A stretch of 64,000 nucleotides of DNA, taken from positions 2,294,501-2,358,500 of the forward strand of contig NZ_AP023247.1 in assembly GCF_016756535.1 (NCBI RefSeq), given 5' to 3'. The translations under genes were made by a program, and so were the position numbers. Every line of letters begins with the position of its first letter. Within the stretch, counting starts at the first letter, position 1. The notes beneath the pieces are model-generated. The model was not told where the DNA came from. It ran no database searches and saw nothing but the letters and a program-made list of their open reading frames with translations. Positions 8,168 through 17,529 of the stretch are shown here, in pieces. The DNA comes from Mesorhizobium sp. 131-2-1 (lineage in GTDB: Bacteria > Pseudomonadota > Alphaproteobacteria > Rhizobiales > Rhizobiaceae).

Positions 8168-9171
8168 GCGGCGGCCGGCATGTCCAGCAGCCGGTCCGCT
8201 GCCGCCGCGACCCGCGCGGCATCGAGCGTCTTCAGGCAGTTGAGATGGCCGAGCGGGCAGGTCTTCTGGTGGCAGGGCGAGCAGGACAGGCCAAGCCACA
8301 CCAGCTCGGCGTGCGCGGAGAGCGGCGGCGTATTCTCAGGCGAGGTCGAGCCGTAGACGGCGACGATCGGCGTGCCGACGGCGGCGGCGACATGCATCAG
8401 CCCGCTGTCGTTCGAAACCGCGAGCTTTGCCGCTGATATCAGGTCGATGGCGTCCTCCAGCTTCGTCTTGCCGGCAAGGTCGACAGCGCCTGGCGCAAGT
8501 GCCGCGATCTCGGCCGTCACCTCGGCGTCGTTCTTGGAGCCGAGCAGCGCAACCTTGAGGCCCCTTGCCATCATCGCGCGCGCCAGTTCGGCGTAGCTTT
8601 CGCTCGGCCAGCGTTTCGCCGGACCGAATTCGGCGCCGGGCATCAGCGCCACGAAGTTTTTCGCACCGAGGCCCGACCGGTCGAGCAGCGCAGCCTGGTT
8701 GACAGCGTCGATGGTGAGCTTCGGAGCCTTGAAGGTGCCGCCGCGGGCGAGGCCGAAATAGGCGCGCGCGGTGCGCCGCTTCACCGCGCCGGGCAGCGGC
8801 ACGATGTCGGTCAGCAGGCCGTAGCGCATTTCGCGCAAATTGCCGACGCGGCGCGGAATGCGGGCAAAGAACGGGATCAGCGCCGACTTCCAGCTGCCCG
8901 GCAGGACATAGGCCATGTCGTAGCGGCCGCGCAGCAGGCGGCCGAACCGTCTGCGGATGCGGAATTCGAGCGCGCCGGGCTTCAGCGGGAAATCGATTTG
9001 CTGGCGTACCTCCGGCATACGCTTGACCAGGGGGGCTGCCCAGGCCGGCGCCAGCACGTCGATCGCGGCGTTCGGATATTGCTCCTTCAGCGCCGAGAAC
9101 AGGCACTGCGCCATGACCATGTCGCCCACCCAACGTGGGCCGATCACGAGGATCGCTGGGCTTTCAGCCAT
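8164..9171 (-). CDS. waaF: ADP-heptose:LPS heptosyltransferase II
   Basis: 335 residues, glycosyltransferase family 9. N-terminus [20 protein letters not shown], acceptor region [20 protein letters not shown], donor-site motifs [17 protein letters not shown] and [20 protein letters not shown], and the C-terminal cysteine cluster [20 protein letters not shown] typical of WaaF. It adds the second core heptose. Upstream hldD overlaps its start by 28 bp and downstream waaC overlaps its stop by 4 bp, forming a compact hldD-waaF-waaC operon. Confidence 0.92.
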   Translation of the reverse strand: MAESPAILVIGPRWVGDMVMAQCLFSALKEQYPNAAIDVLAPAWAAPLVKRMPEVRQQIDFPLKPGALEFRIRRRFGRLLRGRYDMAYVLPGSWKSALIPFFARIPRRVGNLREMRYGLLTDIVPLPGAVKRRTARAYFGLARGGTFKAPKLTIDAVNQAALLDRSGLGAKNFVALMPGAEFGPAKRWPSESYAELARAMMARGLKVALLGSKNDAEVTAEIAALAPGAVDLAGKTKLEDAIDLISAAKLAVSNDSGLMHVAAAVGTPIVAVYGSTSPENTPPLSAHAELVWLGLSCSPCHQKTCPLGHLNCLKTLDAARVAAAADRLLDMPAAA

Positions 9172-10094
9172 TCGACATAGTCTCTGACACCGGTTTCGAC
9201 AGTCCGGAATTGGCCATTGTAACCGGCCGCGCGCAAGCGGGACATATCAGCTTGGGTGAAACTCTGGTAGCTGCCCTTGAGATGGTCGGGGAAGTCGATG
9301 AATTCGATCCTGCCCTTGCCAAGCGTGTCGATGACGGTGTCGGCGATGGCGCGGAACGGCTGGGCGCGGCCGGTGCCGCAGTTGAAGATGCCGCTCGAGC
9401 CACGTTTCCACAGCCATAGATTGACGTCGGCGACATCGCCGACATGGATGAAGTCTCGGCTCTGCTCGCCGGGCCCAAAGCCGTCATAGGCGCCGAACAG
9501 CTTCGGATTCTCGCCGCGCTCGACCTGGTTGAACAGATGGAAGGCGACCGAGGCCATGGCGCCCTTATGCGCCTCGCGCGGTCCGTAGACGTTGAAATAG
9601 CGCAGGCCCGCCACTTGCGAATGGTCGGTGTCGAAGACGTTGCGGCGGACATAGTCGTCGAACAGCTTCTTGGAATAGGCATAGACGTTGAGCGGCCGCT
9701 CGAACTCGGGTTCCTCGCGGAACTCGCTGCCGCCGCCATAGACCGACGCCGAGGAGGCGTAGAGGAAGGGCACGCGCAGCGCCAGGCAGGCATGCAGCAG
9801 TCGCTTCGAATACGCGTAGTTGACCTCCATCATGTATTTGCCGTTCCACTCGGTGGTGGTCGAGCAGGCGCCCTGGTGGAACACGGCCTCGATGCGGCCG
9901 AGCCCGCCGCCTTCCAGGCGCGCCAGGAAATCGTCCTTGTCGAGATAGTCGGCGATATGGAGGTCGGCGAGGTTGGCGATCTTGTGGCCGTCGGTGAGGT
10001 CGTCGACGACGAGGATGTCGCTGTGGCCCTCGGCATTGAGCGCGGCGACGATGTTGGAGCCGATCATGCCGGCGCCGCCCGTGACGATGATCAT
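9144..10094 (-). CDS. hldD: ADP-L-glycero-D-manno-heptose 6-epimerase
   Basis: 316 residues of the extended short-chain dehydrogenase family. The NAD(P)-binding [10 protein letters not shown] motif is at the very N-terminus, followed by VVDDLTDG, the catalytic SSASVYGG segment and YAYSKK (Tyr-x3-Lys), and [20 protein letters not shown] typical of HldD. It converts ADP-D-glycero- to ADP-L-glycero-beta-D-manno-heptose, the last step of the nucleotide-heptose pathway. The ATG at 10094 is chosen because MIIVTGG is the family N-terminus; the frame stays open upstream but is not conserved. First gene of the minus-strand arm. Confidence 0.95.
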   Translation of the reverse strand: MIIVTGGAGMIGSNIVAALNAEGHSDILVVDDLTDGHKIANLADLHIADYLDKDDFLARLEGGGLGRIEAVFHQGACSTTTEWNGKYMMEVNYAYSKRLLHACLALRVPFLYASSASVYGGGSEFREEPEFERPLNVYAYSKKLFDDYVRRNVFDTDHSQVAGLRYFNVYGPREAHKGAMASVAFHLFNQVERGENPKLFGAYDGFGPGEQSRDFIHVGDVADVNLWLWKRGSSGIFNCGTGRAQPFRAIADTVIDTLGKGRIEFIDFPDHLKGSYQSFTQADMSRLRAAGYNGQFRTVETGVRDYVEWLKAQRSS

Positions 10095-10287
10095 GAAGGC
10101 CTCTGGTCTTGTTTGGCGATTCCGGCCCTTATAGGGGAGGCTGGGGTGACTGTCGATAAAGCCGGCGAGAAGGCTTGGCGGGGTGTTGGCCACAGTGGCG
10201 CCGCAAAGCTTGGGCTTCAGTCGGCATGCGCCGCCCTCAAGGGCTGGCCGCGCTAGCGACCGGCCGGGATCGCGAGAGGAGCAAGGC

Positions 10288-10920
10288 ATGCCGTCGACTG
10301 AATTGCTTATCGCCTTTTTCGCCACCACGGCGATCTTTGCCTACATTCCCGGTCCCGCTATGCTCTACGCTGCCGCGCAGACCATGGCGCGCGGGCGCTG
10401 GTCGGGGCTGACGGCGGCGCTCGGCATCCATCTCGGCGGCTATGTGCATGTCTTTGCTGCGGCAGCCGGCCTTTCGGTGCTGTTTCACGCCGTGCCGCCG
10501 CTCTACATGGCAGTCAAGCTCATCGGCGCGCTCTATCTTATCTGGCTCGGCGTCTCGCTGTTTCGCGCCAGGGCGCAAGGCGATGCGGCGCTGCCCACGA
10601 TCGAGCGAAAATCGGCGCGCCGCGCCTTTTTCGAGAGCATCACCGTCGAGGTGCTCAATCCCAAGACGGCGATCTTCTTCATGGCGTTCCTGCCGCAGTT
10701 CATCGATGCCCAGGCGGCGTTCCCGGTCTGGCTGCAGTTCGTCATCCTTGGAACCATCGTCAACCTGATGTTCTCCTCGGCCGACATAGCGTGTGTCTTC
10801 CTGGCCGGCGCGATGATCGCGCGGCTGCGGCGTTCGAGCCGCGCGCAGCGGCTGATGCAGCGGGCCGGCGGCGCCGTGCTGGTTGGCCTCGGCGTCCATG
10901 TCGCCCTGCAGAAGAGCTGA
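10288..10920 (+). CDS. LysE/RhtB family amino-acid exporter
   Basis: 210 residues with about six hydrophobic segments. The family N-terminus [20 protein letters not shown] is followed by the [16 protein letters not shown] helix and the [16 protein letters not shown] motif. It starts at 10288 behind an AGAGGAGCAAGGC ribosome binding site. Family members export amino acids or related metabolites; the substrate is unknown. It sits between the two arms of the heptose locus without an obvious functional link. Confidence 0.88.
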   Translation: MPSTELLIAFFATTAIFAYIPGPAMLYAAAQTMARGRWSGLTAALGIHLGGYVHVFAAAAGLSVLFHAVPPLYMAVKLIGALYLIWLGVSLFRARAQGDAALPTIERKSARRAFFESITVEVLNPKTAIFFMAFLPQFIDAQAAFPVWLQFVILGTIVNLMFSSADIACVFLAGAMIARLRRSSRAQRLMQRAGGAVLVGLGVHVALQKS

Positions 10921-11059
10921 TCGGCCATCGCTCCTGCCCCAGGGCCGCCGTTGCGCTGGCTCGAATTGCGGTATATCGGCTTCGCCATGAACGACCGGCC
11001 CGCAAATTGAACCCTGAACCCATCCTCAAGATCGGCCTTTCCCGCGCGTTGCCAGTGAC

Positions 11060-12544
11060 ATGATCAAGCATCATCCGCCTTCTCCAGAGCCCCTGCACCG
11101 CGCCATCACGCGCTTTGGCGGCGTCACCGTGCTGGTGGTGGGCGACTTCATCCTCGACCGCTTCGTCAACGGCGTCATCGAGCGGATCTCACCCGAGGCG
11201 CCCATCCCGGTGCTGCACGGGCGCGGCGAGATGCTGGCAATGGGCGGCGCTGGAAACGTCGTCTCCAACATCGTCTCGCTGGGAGCCGCGGCAATTCCGG
11301 TTTCGGTCATCGGCGCCGACAAGGCGGGCGACGATCTGATGCGGATGCTTGGCGAGCTTGGCGTCGAGACCTTCGGCCTGTCGCAGCAGCGCGACCGCAT
11401 GACCTCGTCGAAGAGCCGCTTCAGCGCGCTCAACCAGCAGGTGCTGCGCTTCGACGAGGAGGAGGTCAAGTCGCTCTCGGCCGCCGAGCGGTCGACGCTG
11501 GCCAAGCATTTCCGCGCCGCCCTCGCGCGCGCCGACATCGTCATCCTGTCCGACTACGGCAAGGGGATGCTGCTCGACGGCGTCGCCGGCGAGCTGATCG
11601 CGATCTGCCGCGAGGCGGGAAAGCCGGTGCTGGTCGACCCCAAGGGCCGCGACTATGCCCGCTACGCCGGCGCGACGGCGGTTACGCCAAACCGCAAGGA
11701 ACTCGGCGAGGCCGTCGGCCGCGCGGTGTTTGCCGACGACGAGATCGTGGCGGCAGCGCGGGAACTGATCTCGGCGCATGGCTTCGACTTCGTCGTTGCG
11801 ACACGCAGCGAAAAGGGCATCAGCGTCGTAGAGCCCGACGATGCCCGCCACATCGCCACCCAGGCGCGGGAAGTGTTCGACGTTTCGGGTGCCGGCGACA
11901 CCGTCATCGCCACCTTCGCTCTCGCCCTGGGGGCGGGCGCCGACCCTGTCCAGGCCGCCTCCATAGCCAATGCCGCCGGCGGCGTGGTTGTGGGCAAGCG
12001 CGGCACGGCGCGGCTGACGGTCGAGGAACTGACCGGCGCGCTGTTCCGCTCGCATGGCCCGGTTGCGCACAAGGATGCCATCCTCGACGCCAGCGCGGCA
12101 GCCAGGATGGTGGCCGCCTGGAAGGAAGAGGGGCTCAGCGTCGGCTTCACCAATGGCTGTTTCGATATCCTGCATGCCGGCCATGTCAGCCTGCTGCACG
12201 CGGCGCGCAGCCAGTGCGATCGGCTGGTCCTCGGCCTCAACAGCGATGCTTCGGTGCGCCGGCTGAAGGGGCCCGGCCGCCCGGTCAACGACCAGCACGA
12301 CCGGGCCTGCGTGCTGGCGGCCCTCGCCTCGGTCGACGCGGTCGTCGTCTTCGAGGAAGACACGCCGCTGGCGCTGATCGAGGCGCTGCTGCCCGACATT
12401 CTGGTCAAGGGCGCCGATTATACGATCGACACTGTGGTCGGCGCCGATGTGGTGCAGAAGGCCGGCGGACGCGTGGTGCTGGTTGACCTCGTCGCCGGCA
12501 AGAGCACGACCGGTACCATCGGCAAGCTCCGCGCTACCAATTGA
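11060..12544 (+). CDS. hldE: bifunctional heptose-7-phosphate kinase / heptose-1-phosphate adenylyltransferase
   Basis: 494 residues, full length for HldE. The N-terminal PfkB/ribokinase domain (about 1-330) contains GAGDTVIATF with the catalytic base Asp280. The C-terminal nucleotidyltransferase domain (about 355-494) contains FTNGCFDILHAGH with the H372-x-G-H375 signature, and GKSTTGTIGKL at the end. It phosphorylates D-glycero-D-manno-heptose 7-phosphate at C1 and later adenylylates heptose 1-phosphate. First of three tightly spaced plus-strand genes (hldE-gmhA-gmhB). Confidence 0.96.
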   Translation: MIKHHPPSPEPLHRAITRFGGVTVLVVGDFILDRFVNGVIERISPEAPIPVLHGRGEMLAMGGAGNVVSNIVSLGAAAIPVSVIGADKAGDDLMRMLGELGVETFGLSQQRDRMTSSKSRFSALNQQVLRFDEEEVKSLSAAERSTLAKHFRAALARADIVILSDYGKGMLLDGVAGELIAICREAGKPVLVDPKGRDYARYAGATAVTPNRKELGEAVGRAVFADDEIVAAARELISAHGFDFVVATRSEKGISVVEPDDARHIATQAREVFDVSGAGDTVIATFALALGAGADPVQAASIANAAGGVVVGKRGTARLTVEELTGALFRSHGPVAHKDAILDASAAARMVAAWKEEGLSVGFTNGCFDILHAGHVSLLHAARSQCDRLVLGLNSDASVRRLKGPGRPVNDQHDRACVLAALASVDAVVVFEEDTPLALIEALLPDILVKGADYTIDTVVGADVVQKAGGRVVLVDLVAGKSTTGTIGKLRATN

Positions 12545-12551
12545 GGGTTTC

Positions 12552-13130
12552 ATGTCCGCTTTGAACGACTATCTGGCCCGCTCGGCGGCCGCGATCACGG
12601 CGACGGTCGAACGCGACCTCAGCGGCGAGATGGAACGCGCCGTGAGCACCGTCGTCGCCGCACTGTCGCAAGGCAAGGCTTTGCTGATCTGCGGCAATGG
12701 CGGCTCGGCCAGCGATGCCATCCATATCGCCGGCGAGCTGGTCGGCCGCTTCCTCAAGGAGCGCAAGGCCTACAATGTCATCGCGCTGCCGGCCAATGCG
12801 GCTGTTCTGACCGCCTGGGGCAACGACTATGGCTTCGACACGGTGTTTTCGCGCCAGGTCGAGGCGCATGGCTCGGCGGGTGCGGTGCTGCTCGCCATCT
12901 CGACCAGCGGCAATTCGCCGAGCATCCTGGCCGCCGCCGAGCAGGCACGCATGATGGGCATGACGGTGATCAGCCTGACCGGCGATACCGGCGGCAAGCT
13001 CAAGCCCCTCACCGACATCCTCCTCAACGTGCCGTCCACCTCGACGCCGATCATCCAGCAGGGGCATCTCTGCCTCTACCATTATCTGTGCGAGGCGGTC
13101 GAAGCGCGTCTCAGCAATGGCAATGGCTGA
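12552..13130 (+). CDS. gmhA: D-sedoheptulose-7-phosphate isomerase
   Basis: 192 residues of the SIS family: GKALLICGNGGSASDAIHIA, LLAISTSGNSPSILAAAEQA and a C-terminal STPIIQQGHLCLYHYLCEAV with the metal/substrate residues of GmhA. It catalyses the first committed step of heptose synthesis. It starts 7 bp after hldE, at the family N-terminus MSALNDYLARS; a longer open frame overlaps hldE and is not conserved. The downstream gmhB overlaps it by 14 bp. Confidence 0.95.
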   Translation: MSALNDYLARSAAAITATVERDLSGEMERAVSTVVAALSQGKALLICGNGGSASDAIHIAGELVGRFLKERKAYNVIALPANAAVLTAWGNDYGFDTVFSRQVEAHGSAGAVLLAISTSGNSPSILAAAEQARMMGMTVISLTGDTGGKLKPLTDILLNVPSTSTPIIQQGHLCLYHYLCEAVEARLSNGNG

Positions 13131-13767
13131 CAAGGGGATCGCAACGACGCAGCCGCATCCCCTCGTGGATACGGGCCTGTGGATCGAGCGGATCGGGGCC
13201 GCTGTGTTCCCGGCCAAGACGCCAGCGCTGTTCCTCGACCGTGACGGCACCATCAATGTCGACACTGGTTATCCCGACGATCCTGCCGACATCGTGCTGC
13301 GTGACGATATCGCGCCCGCTATCGTCGCCGCCAACCGGGCCAACATCCCCGTCGTGGTGGTCACCAACCAGTCCGGCATCGCGCGCGGCTATTCCGGCTG
13401 GGATGAGTTCGCCCTGGTCAACGGCCGCGTGCTCGAGCTTTTGGCGGAGAGCGGCGCGTCCGTCGATATGGTGCTTGCCTGCGCCTATCACGATAGGGGC
13501 ACCGGGCCGCTGACGGTCGCAAACCATCCGATGCGCAAGCCCAATCCGGGCATGCTGATCGAGGCGGCCGAACGGCTTGGTCTCGATCTGCGGCGTTCGC
13601 TGATCGTCGGCGACAAGCCGGCCGATATGGAGGCGGGGCAGCGCGCCGGCCTGGCGCGCGGCTGGCTGGTCGACGGCGAAGGCTCCGACCGGGCAGGCTT
13701 CAAAATCTCCCCGCTGCGCCACCGTGACGACATGGACGGACTGCTGGCCGCGATACGATCGCTCTAG
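13117..13767 (+). CDS. gmhB: D-glycero-beta-D-manno-heptose-1,7-bisphosphate 7-phosphatase
   Basis: 216 residues, HAD superfamily of the HisB-N/GmhB type: catalytic FLDRDGTINVDTGYP, VVVVTNQSGIARGY, zinc-loop region CAYHDRGTGPLTVANHPMRK and IVGDKPADMEAG. The zinc loop keeps a Cys and His but is shorter than in E. coli GmhB. It removes the 7-phosphate between the two HldE reactions. The start is either 13117 or the ATG at 13123; both overlap the end of gmhA, implying translational coupling. Confidence 0.9.
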   Translation: MAMADKGIATTQPHPLVDTGLWIERIGAAVFPAKTPALFLDRDGTINVDTGYPDDPADIVLRDDIAPAIVAANRANIPVVVVTNQSGIARGYSGWDEFALVNGRVLELLAESGASVDMVLACAYHDRGTGPLTVANHPMRKPNPGMLIEAAERLGLDLRRSLIVGDKPADMEAGQRAGLARGWLVDGEGSDRAGFKISPLRHRDDMDGLLAAIRSL

Positions 13768-13853
13768 GCATTTTCAGTCCGATTCAAGATCCGGCGTTAT
13801 GCCGCTGTTTTCCGTTGTTTTTGGCCGGAGGCCGGGTGCGCCGCTGCTGCCGG

Positions 13854-14330
13854 TCAGGCCGGAAATGCGACCAGGCCTTCGTCCTTGACACGACGGATGG
13901 TGAGCGCGGTGCGGACCGTGTCGACATTCGGCGCCGAGGCCAGTTCCTCGATGACGAAAGTCTGGAAGGTGCCGAGGTCGCTGGCCACGCAATGCAGCAG
14001 GAAGTCGGACTCGCCAGAGACCATCCAGGCGTCGCGCACGATCGGCCAGCCGCGCGTGCGCTCGGCGAAGGTCTTCAATTCGGCGTCGGCCTGGTGATGC
14101 AGGCCAATCAGGCAGAAGGCGACGACGTCCATGCCGAGCGCCGGCGCGTTGAGCAGGGCGCGGTAGCCGCGAATGATGCCGGCCTCCTCCAGCCGCCGGA
14201 CACGGCGCAGGCAAGGCGGCGCCGAAATGCCGACGCGGTTGGACAGCTCGACATTGGTCATGCGCCCGTCTTCCTGCAGCTCGCGCAGGATCTTCCAGTC
14301 GATGGCGTCGAGATCGGCTTTGAGCGGCAT
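13854..14330 (-). CDS. Lrp/AsnC family transcriptional regulator
   Basis: 158 residues. The N-terminal AsnC-type HTH (DAIDWKILRELQEDGRMTNV, then SNRVGISAPPCLRRVRRLEE) is joined to a C-terminal RAM/AsnC ligand-binding domain (AFCLIGLHHQADAELKTFAE and GESDFLLHCVASDLGTFQTF). It is divergent to trxB with a 244-bp gap. The Lrp / trxB / LysR arrangement is typical of Rhizobiales. The start is set at MPLKADLDAID (14330); the upstream ATG at 14351 adds seven residues. Confidence 0.93.
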   Translation of the reverse strand: MPLKADLDAIDWKILRELQEDGRMTNVELSNRVGISAPPCLRRVRRLEEAGIIRGYRALLNAPALGMDVVAFCLIGLHHQADAELKTFAERTRGWPIVRDAWMVSGESDFLLHCVASDLGTFQTFVIEELASAPNVDTVRTALTIRRVKDEGLVAFPA

Positions 14331-14574
14331 GGTCGACTTTCGTGCGCGCAAGAATCTTTCGTGATTTTGTAATTAGACTTTCCGATGCATGCCATCCCTC
14401 TGTCAGACGATTTTTGACGGAGGGCGAGAGATATTGCCGGATATGCCGCCGCAGCTTTCCGGGGACGAATGCCAAGTCGCCTTGCTGGCGCCGCGGGCAG
14501 CACTTACATTACGCGCGATATCGGGCGGGATTTCCTCAATCAAGATCCTTGGCTGCCCTCAGCAGAGAGCTTTC

Positions 14575-15549
14575 ATGACCACCAAGCACGCGCCAGTCCT
14601 CATCATCGGCTCCGGCCCCGCCGGCTATACCGCGGCGATCTATGCTGCCCGCGCCATGCTGAAACCCATGCTGGTCGCCGGCCTGCAGCAGGGTGGCCAG
14701 CTGATGATCACCACGGATGTCGAAAACTATCCGGGCTTTGCCGATCCAATCCAGGGCCCCTGGCTGATGGAGCAGATGCTGAAGCAGGCCGAACATGTCG
14801 GCACCGACATCATCAACGACATCATCACCGAGGTCGACCTCAACGTGCGGCCGTTCCGGGCCAAGGGCGATTCCGGCACCACCTACACCGCCGACGCGCT
14901 GATTATCGCCACCGGCGCGCAGGCGAAATGGCTGGGCATTCCCTCCGAGCAGACCTTCATGGGCTTCGGCGTGTCGGCCTGCGCCACCTGTGACGGCTTC
15001 TTCTATCGCGGCAAGGACGTCGCGGTGGTCGGCGGCGGCAATTCGGCGGTGGAGGAGGCGCTGTATCTCTCGAACCTCGCCAAGAGCGTCACCGTCATTC
15101 ACCGTCGCGGCGACTTCCGCGCCGAGCGCATCCTGCGTGAGCGGCTGCTCAAGAAGGAGAACGTGCGCGTCATCTGGGACACGGTGGTCGATGAGATCAC
15201 CGGGCAACCCGGCAAGGCGCCGCTGCCGCCTTCGGTGGAAGGCCTGAAATTGCGCAATGTGTCGACCGGCGAGGTAACGCGGCTCAAGGTCGACGGCGTG
15301 TTCGTAGCGATCGGCCATGCGCCGGCGGTCGAGCTGTTCGTCGGCAAGCTCAAGCAGAAGCCGAACGGCTATCTGTGGACCGCGCCGGACTCGACCCGCA
15401 CCGACGTGCCCGGCGTGTTCGCCGCCGGCGATGTCACCGACGACATCTACCGCCAGGCGGTGACGGCGGCCGGGCTCGGCTGCATGGCCGCGCTCGAGGC
15501 TGAAAAATATCTCGCCGGGATCGAGGTACATCGCGAGGCGGCGGAATAA
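14575..15549 (+). CDS. trxB: thioredoxin-disulfide reductase
   Basis: 324 residues, the low-molecular-weight bacterial TrxB type. FAD-binding IIGSGPAGYTAAIYAARA, redox-active CATC in SACATCDGFFYRGKDV, NADPH-binding VVGGGNSAVEEALYL and C-terminal GVFAAGDVTDDIYRQAVTAA. It reduces thioredoxin with NADPH. The ATG at 14575 gives the canonical N-terminus MTTKHAPVLII; the frame is open upstream but codes for nothing conserved. A LysR gene follows, and lsrB in Sinorhizobium occupies the same position. Confidence 0.97.
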   Translation: MTTKHAPVLIIGSGPAGYTAAIYAARAMLKPMLVAGLQQGGQLMITTDVENYPGFADPIQGPWLMEQMLKQAEHVGTDIINDIITEVDLNVRPFRAKGDSGTTYTADALIIATGAQAKWLGIPSEQTFMGFGVSACATCDGFFYRGKDVAVVGGGNSAVEEALYLSNLAKSVTVIHRRGDFRAERILRERLLKKENVRVIWDTVVDEITGQPGKAPLPPSVEGLKLRNVSTGEVTRLKVDGVFVAIGHAPAVELFVGKLKQKPNGYLWTAPDSTRTDVPGVFAAGDVTDDIYRQAVTAAGLGCMAALEAEKYLAGIEVHREAAE

Positions 15550-15551
15550 CG

Positions 15552-15587
15552 AAACGGCTGAGAAGAGCCGTTTAAAAGCCTGATTTT
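15552..15587 (+). terminator. hairpin after trxB
   Basis: A perfect 8-bp stem AAACGGCT/AGCCGTTT with a 6-base loop starts 3 bp after the trxB stop; a run of five T occurs ten bases after the stem. Likely a terminator or partial attenuator between trxB and the LysR gene. Confidence 0.5.
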
Positions 15588-15623
15588 TCATTCAGACGCC
15601 AGAAAACGACACGAGGGGAAATC

Positions 15624-16520
15624 ATGGCGCTGGACTGGGACAAGCTTCGCGTGTTTCACGCTGCGGCGGAGGCTGGGTCGTTCACCCATGCCGCCGAGAC
15701 GCTGCATCTGTCACAGTCGGCGATCTCGCGGCAGGTCAGCGCGCTGGAGCATGATGTCGGCGTGCCGCTGTTCCATCGCCATGCGCGCGGCCTGGTGCTG
15801 ACCGAGCAGGGCGAAATGCTGTTCCGCACGGCGCATGACGTGCTGATGAAGCTGGAGACGATAAAGTCGCGGCTGACCGAGACCAAGGACCGGCCCTCCG
15901 GCGTGCTGAGGGTGACGACCACGGTTGGGTTGGGTGCCGGCTGGCTGACCGAACGCGTGCAGGAATTCATCGAACTCTATCCCGAGATCAGCCTGCAGTT
16001 GATCCTCGCCAACGAAGAGCTCGACCTCACCATGCGCCAGGCCGACTGCGCCATCCGGCTGCGTCAGCCGCAGCAGCCGGACCTCATCCAGCGCCGCCTG
16101 TTCACCGTGCATTTCCACCTCTACGCGGCGCCGTCCTATATCAGCAAATACGGCAAGCCGGCCTCGATCGCCGAGCTTCGGAACCACCGGATCGTCACCT
16201 TCGGCGTGCCGGTGCCGTCGCACCTTTCTGAGCTGAACTGGCTGGAGACGGTCGGCGATTTCGAGAACGGGCAAAGGGTGCCGACGCTGCAGATCAACGA
16301 CATCTTGTCGATCAAGCGCGCGGTGCAGGGCGGGGCAGGTATCGCCATGCTGCCCGACTATGTGATCTCCAAGGATTCAGGCCTGATCCAGCTCCTGCCG
16401 GAGACGGAGGTGCCGTCCTTCGACACCTACTTCGCCTATCCGGACGCGATGAAGAACCAGGCCAAGCTGCATGTCTTCCGCGACTTCATCATCGCCAAAG
16501 CGCGCAGCTGGTCTTACTGA
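15624..16520 (+). CDS. lsrB: LysR family transcriptional regulator, LsrB-like
   Basis: 298 residues. The N-terminal winged HTH (LRVFHAAAEAGSFTHAAETL, then LSQSAISRQVSALEHDVGVP) is joined to a LysR substrate-binding domain. Downstream of trxB, this matches the position and N-terminus of LsrB, a rhizobial regulator linked to redox balance and LPS/symbiosis. The symbol rests on synteny plus general similarity, not on alignment. A clean ribosome binding site (GAGGGGAAATC) precedes the ATG at 15624. Confidence 0.85.
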   Translation: MALDWDKLRVFHAAAEAGSFTHAAETLHLSQSAISRQVSALEHDVGVPLFHRHARGLVLTEQGEMLFRTAHDVLMKLETIKSRLTETKDRPSGVLRVTTTVGLGAGWLTERVQEFIELYPEISLQLILANEELDLTMRQADCAIRLRQPQQPDLIQRRLFTVHFHLYAAPSYISKYGKPASIAELRNHRIVTFGVPVPSHLSELNWLETVGDFENGQRVPTLQINDILSIKRAVQGGAGIAMLPDYVISKDSGLIQLLPETEVPSFDTYFAYPDAMKNQAKLHVFRDFIIAKARSWSY

Positions 16521-16548
16521 ACTCGCCCCTTCCGACAGGTTTCTGCGG

Positions 16549-17046
16549 TCACCCACGCCATGGTGTCAGCCGCGGCAGCCAACCCGGGACGGCGCGGCGG
16601 TAGGCCTCGTATTCGGCGCCGTAGCGGCGGGCGAGCGTCGGCTCTTCGTAGAGCCTGACGAACGAGACCATCGCGGCGCCGACGATGGCGCCGTAGGCGA
16701 GGAGCGCCCAACTCGAGAACAACAGTGCCTGGCCGAGGATGATCGACAGCACGGCCACATACATCGGGTTGCGCACGTGACGGTAGATGCCGCCGACGAC
16801 CAGCCGTTCGGTCGGCGCCACCGGGGCCGGCGTGCCGAGGCCTTCGAGCGCGAAACGGGCGAAGGCATGCAGCAGCACGGCTGCGGCTCCCGCGACCAGC
16901 ACCCAACCCACAGGGACGAAGCCCGGCACCATCGACAGCGGCAGGCGGTAGTGGTCCGTCAGGAGAAAGGGCGCCAGCCCCGCGACGACACCGGGCGCCG
17001 CGACGAGGAACAGTGCGCTGCCGGCGATTGCCGAAAATGTTCGCAT
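16549..17046 (-). CDS. isoprenylcysteine carboxylmethyltransferase-family membrane protein
   Basis: 165 residues with about four membrane segments. The conserved C-terminal block VVGGIYRHVRNPMYVAVLSI and EEPTLARRYGAEYEAYRRAV is the ICMT/PEMT signature (RxxRNPxY and E-E-x-x-L...Y..Y). It probably methylates a lipid or small molecule with SAM. The start at 17046 follows a CAGGAGCG ribosome binding site. No functional neighbour is evident; it converges with the LysR gene. Confidence 0.8.
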   Translation of the reverse strand: MRTFSAIAGSALFLVAAPGVVAGLAPFLLTDHYRLPLSMVPGFVPVGWVLVAGAAAVLLHAFARFALEGLGTPAPVAPTERLVVGGIYRHVRNPMYVAVLSIILGQALLFSSWALLAYGAIVGAAMVSFVRLYEEPTLARRYGAEYEAYRRAVPGWLPRLTPWRG

Positions 17047-17265
17047 CAAGCGCTCCTGCCGCAAAAATGGACTTAGGCTGCTCGAATCCACATCATCAGG
17101 CGTTTTCCCAGTTTTCACGAGACAATCGACACAGATTCGAAGCTTGGCAGCGACTTTGAGTTGGCGGCGCGGTCGATTCCGGTGATTTTCCTGGTCCTAT
17201 CGAGCCTGCGCAGAGGTTGGACCACAGCCTCGGTCTTTTTGCATGCGTGTGTTGCAAAATAGATG

Positions 17266-17295
17266 CTTGTTTCTTGGGCATGATGAGCACATATA
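17266..17295 (+). promoter_or_regulatory. candidate promoter of the small RNA
   Basis: CTTGTT (17266-17271) and CATATA (17290-17295) are separated by 18 bp, close to the rhizobial sigma-70 pattern CTTGAC-N17-CTATAT. It places a start near 17303. Confidence 0.4.
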
Positions 17296-17302
17296 TAGAT
17301 CA

Positions 17303-17416
17303 TCTCCTGGGCGCGTTCTCCTCCCATTAGCGCCCTCGAGTGTTCCCCTCTGGAGGTTAGCCTCAACAGGCACTTCCAATCAAACTCAGCCGGATCTTTA
17401 TTGATCCGGCTTTTTT
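17303..17416 (+). ncRNA. putative trans-acting small RNA with anti-Shine-Dalgarno loops
   Basis: A stretch of about 114 nt without a credible ORF. Hairpin 1: stem GGGCGC (17309-17314) / GCGCCC (17330-17335) presents the loop GTTCTCCTCCCATTA. A middle region holds TTCCCCTC and a GAGG/CCTC stem. It ends in a strong intrinsic terminator (GCCGGATC / GATCCGGC, 17389-17410, then six T). Length, three-hairpin layout and the CTCCTCCC loop resemble the alpha-r14 (NfeR1-like) small RNAs of Rhizobiales, whose exposed CCUCCUCCC motifs pair with ribosome binding sites. The family assignment is from memory, without a covariance-model search. Confidence 0.6.
17388..17416 (+). terminator. strong intrinsic terminator
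   Basis: A 9-bp stem AGCCGGATC / GATCCGGCT with a 6-base loop and a T-run at 17411-17416. There is no protein gene upstream on this strand, which supports a small RNA ending here. Confidence 0.85.
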
Positions 17417-17529
17417 GTTGCCTGCAGTCCACAGACGCGGCGGAAAATCGATCGGCACTGCCACGTAACAGTGACATGTAACCTCTGGTAACATGGCGAA
17501 GACGCACTCCATCGATTAAGCAGATCATA

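Noticed and set aside
11189..12553. Minus-strand open frame of 454 codons opposite hldE
   Set aside because: hldE is conserved end to end with all active-site motifs; the opposite frame shows none.
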